The notes below the pieces were generated by a model, which did not search any database, was not told where the DNA came from, and saw only the letters and a program-made list of their open reading frames with translations. Made by a program: the position numbers and the translations under genes. This document shows, one piece after another, positions 61,229 to 64,000 of a DNA stretch of 64,000 bases. Origin of the DNA: Apoderus coryli. Its lineage: Eukaryota > Arthropoda > Insecta > Coleoptera > Attelabidae. The DNA lies in the NCBI GenBank assembly GCA_911728435.2, contig OU452199.1, positions 12,720,860-12,784,859 on the forward strand, in the 5' to 3' direction. Numbering within the stretch: position 1 is the first letter of the stretch; every line of letters starts with the position of its first letter.

Positions 61229-64000
61229 GTTGCTAGTTACACAACTGTATGTTCAGAATATTAATATAAATGTTGCATTTTAAAATTTAGAAAAACACAG
61301 CTCTAAAAAAATTCATATCTAGCTCTGAAAGAGGTTAGGCACCAGTTATGTTTAAAGACTCTAATTTGTATGTCCGACTTACCCGAGTGTTGACAATGAT
61401 GGTTTCTTCGGTGTCACTAGGAATATTTGGGTTTCAAACAGAATTCTTATCACGTAATGAACTGCAACTGTCAACAAGTTTTCTATAATATCTAAAGGTT
61501 GTTAACCAGCATTTCCTTGTTCATGCTAGGTACCTACTTTATTATAATTCTTAAATGCCGTCATAAGCAACAGCACTTTTTATAAATAACTTTAATAAAT
61601 AGCAAATTATAAATCTCAAACTTATGTGGGTGCAATAAAATTTCACAAATAGGAAATCCTACAAAACTCATAAAAATTCAATTAAAAATCTTTAAAATTA
61701 TGATATTCATGTAACATTTTCAACTTTTTGACAAGACAAACGCCGGCAAGTGCTTTCATCAGTGCCGCAAAAAAATATTAAAAAAATGCGCGGCTGCTTT
61801 GAATCGTTCTCTTAACTTTATCTCTTCAGACCTTCATTATCTCTGTCTTCTTTCAGTATTCCGTAATAAAACTAATGTAAACATAAGTTTTTGTTTAATA
61901 ATTAAGGCAATCCGTGAATACATTAATAAATTTAGCATTTTGTGACGTACTCAATGGCGTACCCATTTTGCTTTTACACAGTTCGTAAATGTTTAAATTA
62001 AAATTAACTGAAAAGTTAATATGTGCCCACTATTGACATAATTTCAGTATATTACGAGGTATAATGTATAATATTACGTGAAAAGTATTAAATTATTTAT
62101 TACTTATCGTCTTAAATGTATTGCTACTATTCAACAGTTTATTTGTAATCTTCTATGATAATAATATGACATGCTAACTAGATTATTAATTGAGATTACA
62201 AAATGGGTTCTCTTTAGTTTAGATAACTTAGTGTTTAGTCGTAAATAAGCATTTTTTTGACAAGATATGTCTGTTATTCTGTCACTATGTCATATAAACG
62301 TAAACCTACACGATTAACAAAAAACGGCTAAACGGATTTTAACCAAATTTGTCACAAAATTATTATTGGTATGGTATAGGATATGAATAGAGGGTCAGAA
62401 CTTAAAAAAATCATATTTGCTAAACCAAATGGCAAAATTACCTAATTTCCTTTGTGTCAATAGATATTGGCCTAAAAAAAGCCTGAAATGAAATTAATGC
62501 ATACAGTACATGCGAAATTGGTTTACAAAATGAACAAAAATTGAAACATGATAGAACAAAGAACGAAACTGGATCTAAAATAAAAAAAATAATTTTTATA
62601 GGAAGAAATATATTCCTGCCTAAAGGGCACTAGTTTATTTTAAACAAATTACAAAACTGGTACAACTTTTGTTAGACGCATATTATATTTGAATGGTTAC
62701 TTTACAGCATTATCTTTGCAAATATATTTCGGGACTACTATCAGTGTCTTATAATCTTATTTGAAAACAAAAATTAATCGAGTAACGAAACACAAGACAC
62801 CAAAGAAATTATTATTATAATATATAACTAAATAAATAAAGGAAATATAATCTGCATTTTTCGCTACTAAATTTTGTTGTGTTTTAATGGATGTTAAAAC
62901 GAATAATGTTACAACTTTCATGATTTCTAACAATTAAACTTTCAACGCCTTTTAGGCATACAAATTATTATCACCTAATATGTACGTATGTAATAGAATA
63001 ATTTAGTACGATGTTGCTTTCCATCTAACCGTAATACACTCAATGCTAATTAAAGTAACACTGTATTTTATTGTATTGTTTAAAATTTAGCTATGAATTT
63101 GTTAATACCGATGAATAACTTGGCTAAGGTCGAAAGGTGTCCGTAGTAATATGCTTTATTTATTTGGATGTTCAGCTTTTATTTCAATACTTCAAATAAA
63201 GTTTCTATATAGTAATAATTTACCACTTAATAACCCGAATACATAAATTAAGATAAATCAAAAATATTTTTAAATAGATGTGTTCATACATGTAAGTCAA
63301 ATGTTAAAGCTAAATGACAGGCAAAGTTCTGTCGTTTAATTTCTGGAAATATAAATTAATTTAAAATATTATAAAATAAATAAATAATTTATAGAATTTG
63401 AACTCTGGATAACGTAAGTAAAAACATCACATTTACGTAAAACTAAATATGGACTCAATATTGCTATCATAATCACCAAACAAGTTTTTGTTCACGCAAA
63501 AATCATGATTTGTTTGTATTTTTTCTGTTTCTTTTTTTCTTATAGAGCAATATTTATTTGATATTCTTACTGCACATGAACAAGACGGAAAATTTTTAAA
63601 TATACCTTTATTTGATCCTAATACGAGTATTTAGTAATATTTATTTGTTTAACACAAGGCGGGGTTGCCTAATACAAACAAATGCCTCAAATAAATATTA
63701 TTTTATCGAAGTCTTTTACCAAAATTGTAGTTTGTTTAACATAAATAAATATTTTTTTTAACCAAACAATAATAATCAAATAAATATATAAAAAAGATCA
63801 GATAACTAACCGAATTTATTTAGATCAAATTTTTTACATAATTCAAATAAAAATCAATCAAACAAATTAACATTTTTTATACTCATTTTTATCAGTGTGG
63901 GTAATTATGATGGACACAGGGTTACGAATACAAAACCCTTGTAGTTTGTGGAGTTAGGAATTTATAACGTGTGTGCTTTCCGCAAAAATCGAATGTCATT
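61229..64000. other. AT-rich noncoding stretch
   Basis: No gene, RNA or mobile element could be supported. Confidence 0.5.

Noticed and set aside
1..64000. CRISPR array or prokaryotic operon
   Set aside because: There are no regularly spaced repeats and no dense coding. The sequence is clearly eukaryotic.

Overview
This 64 kb window is AT-rich eukaryotic DNA with no recognisable host protein gene. Everything that can be named is a transposable element or a derived repeat. The mixture of families (jockey/CR1-like LINEs, a DD41D mariner with a DUF4817-type N-terminus, Tc1, mariner, hAT and P-type DNA transposons, many short TA-flanked elements whose ends begin CAGGGTG, and hammerhead-like Penelope-type repeats) fits an insect genome, possibly a beetle or a bug. 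The order of insect is inference. The window is probably intergenic or deep intronic.

Layout. 1-5.3 kb: nothing coding. 5.3 kb: a degenerate tRNA-like sequence ending in a T run. 5.97-6.84 kb: an hAT-type element with CAGTGGCGTAGCCAG ends. 7.0-7.5 kb (-) and 14.0-14.3 kb (+): mariner transposase fossils. 17.7-18.5, 22.7-24.2, 28.5-30.8, 34.1-37.2 and 49.9-50.8 kb: five LINE copies, all on the minus strand. Four keep their 3' end, an AATAAA followed by a (TTA)n tail. The 28.7-30.8 kb copy has an uninterrupted 716-codon reverse transcriptase frame. The 34.1-37.2 kb copy keeps endonuclease and reverse transcriptase with a single in-frame stop. 25.5-27.1, 38.5 and 52.8-53.3 kb: a small family of repeats carrying hammerhead-ribozyme-like cores; the last one abuts a 326-bp near-perfect palindrome. 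32.6-33.8 kb: a DD41D mariner. 58.2-59.0 kb: a Tc1 fossil. 59.5-61.2 kb: a 5S-like SINE holding an internally deleted P-type element that keeps its THAP-domain first exon. 61.2-64 kb: nothing coding.

The elements are nested, and several insertions can be read to the base. The P-type element lies in an 8-bp duplication (ACCTAGAT) inside one unit of a 78-bp tandem repeat whose other unit preserves the empty site; its SINE host has its own CAATTAC duplication. The DD41D mariner sits in a TA within a short element for which a related uninterrupted copy lies at 26.2 kb. The 3.07-kb LINE splits a roughly 65-bp CAGGGTG-type element. No element appears able to move by itself: the LINEs are 5'-truncated or mutated, and the DNA transposons are deleted or carry stops. 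The DD41D transposase and the 716-codon LINE frame are the least decayed and so probably the most recent.
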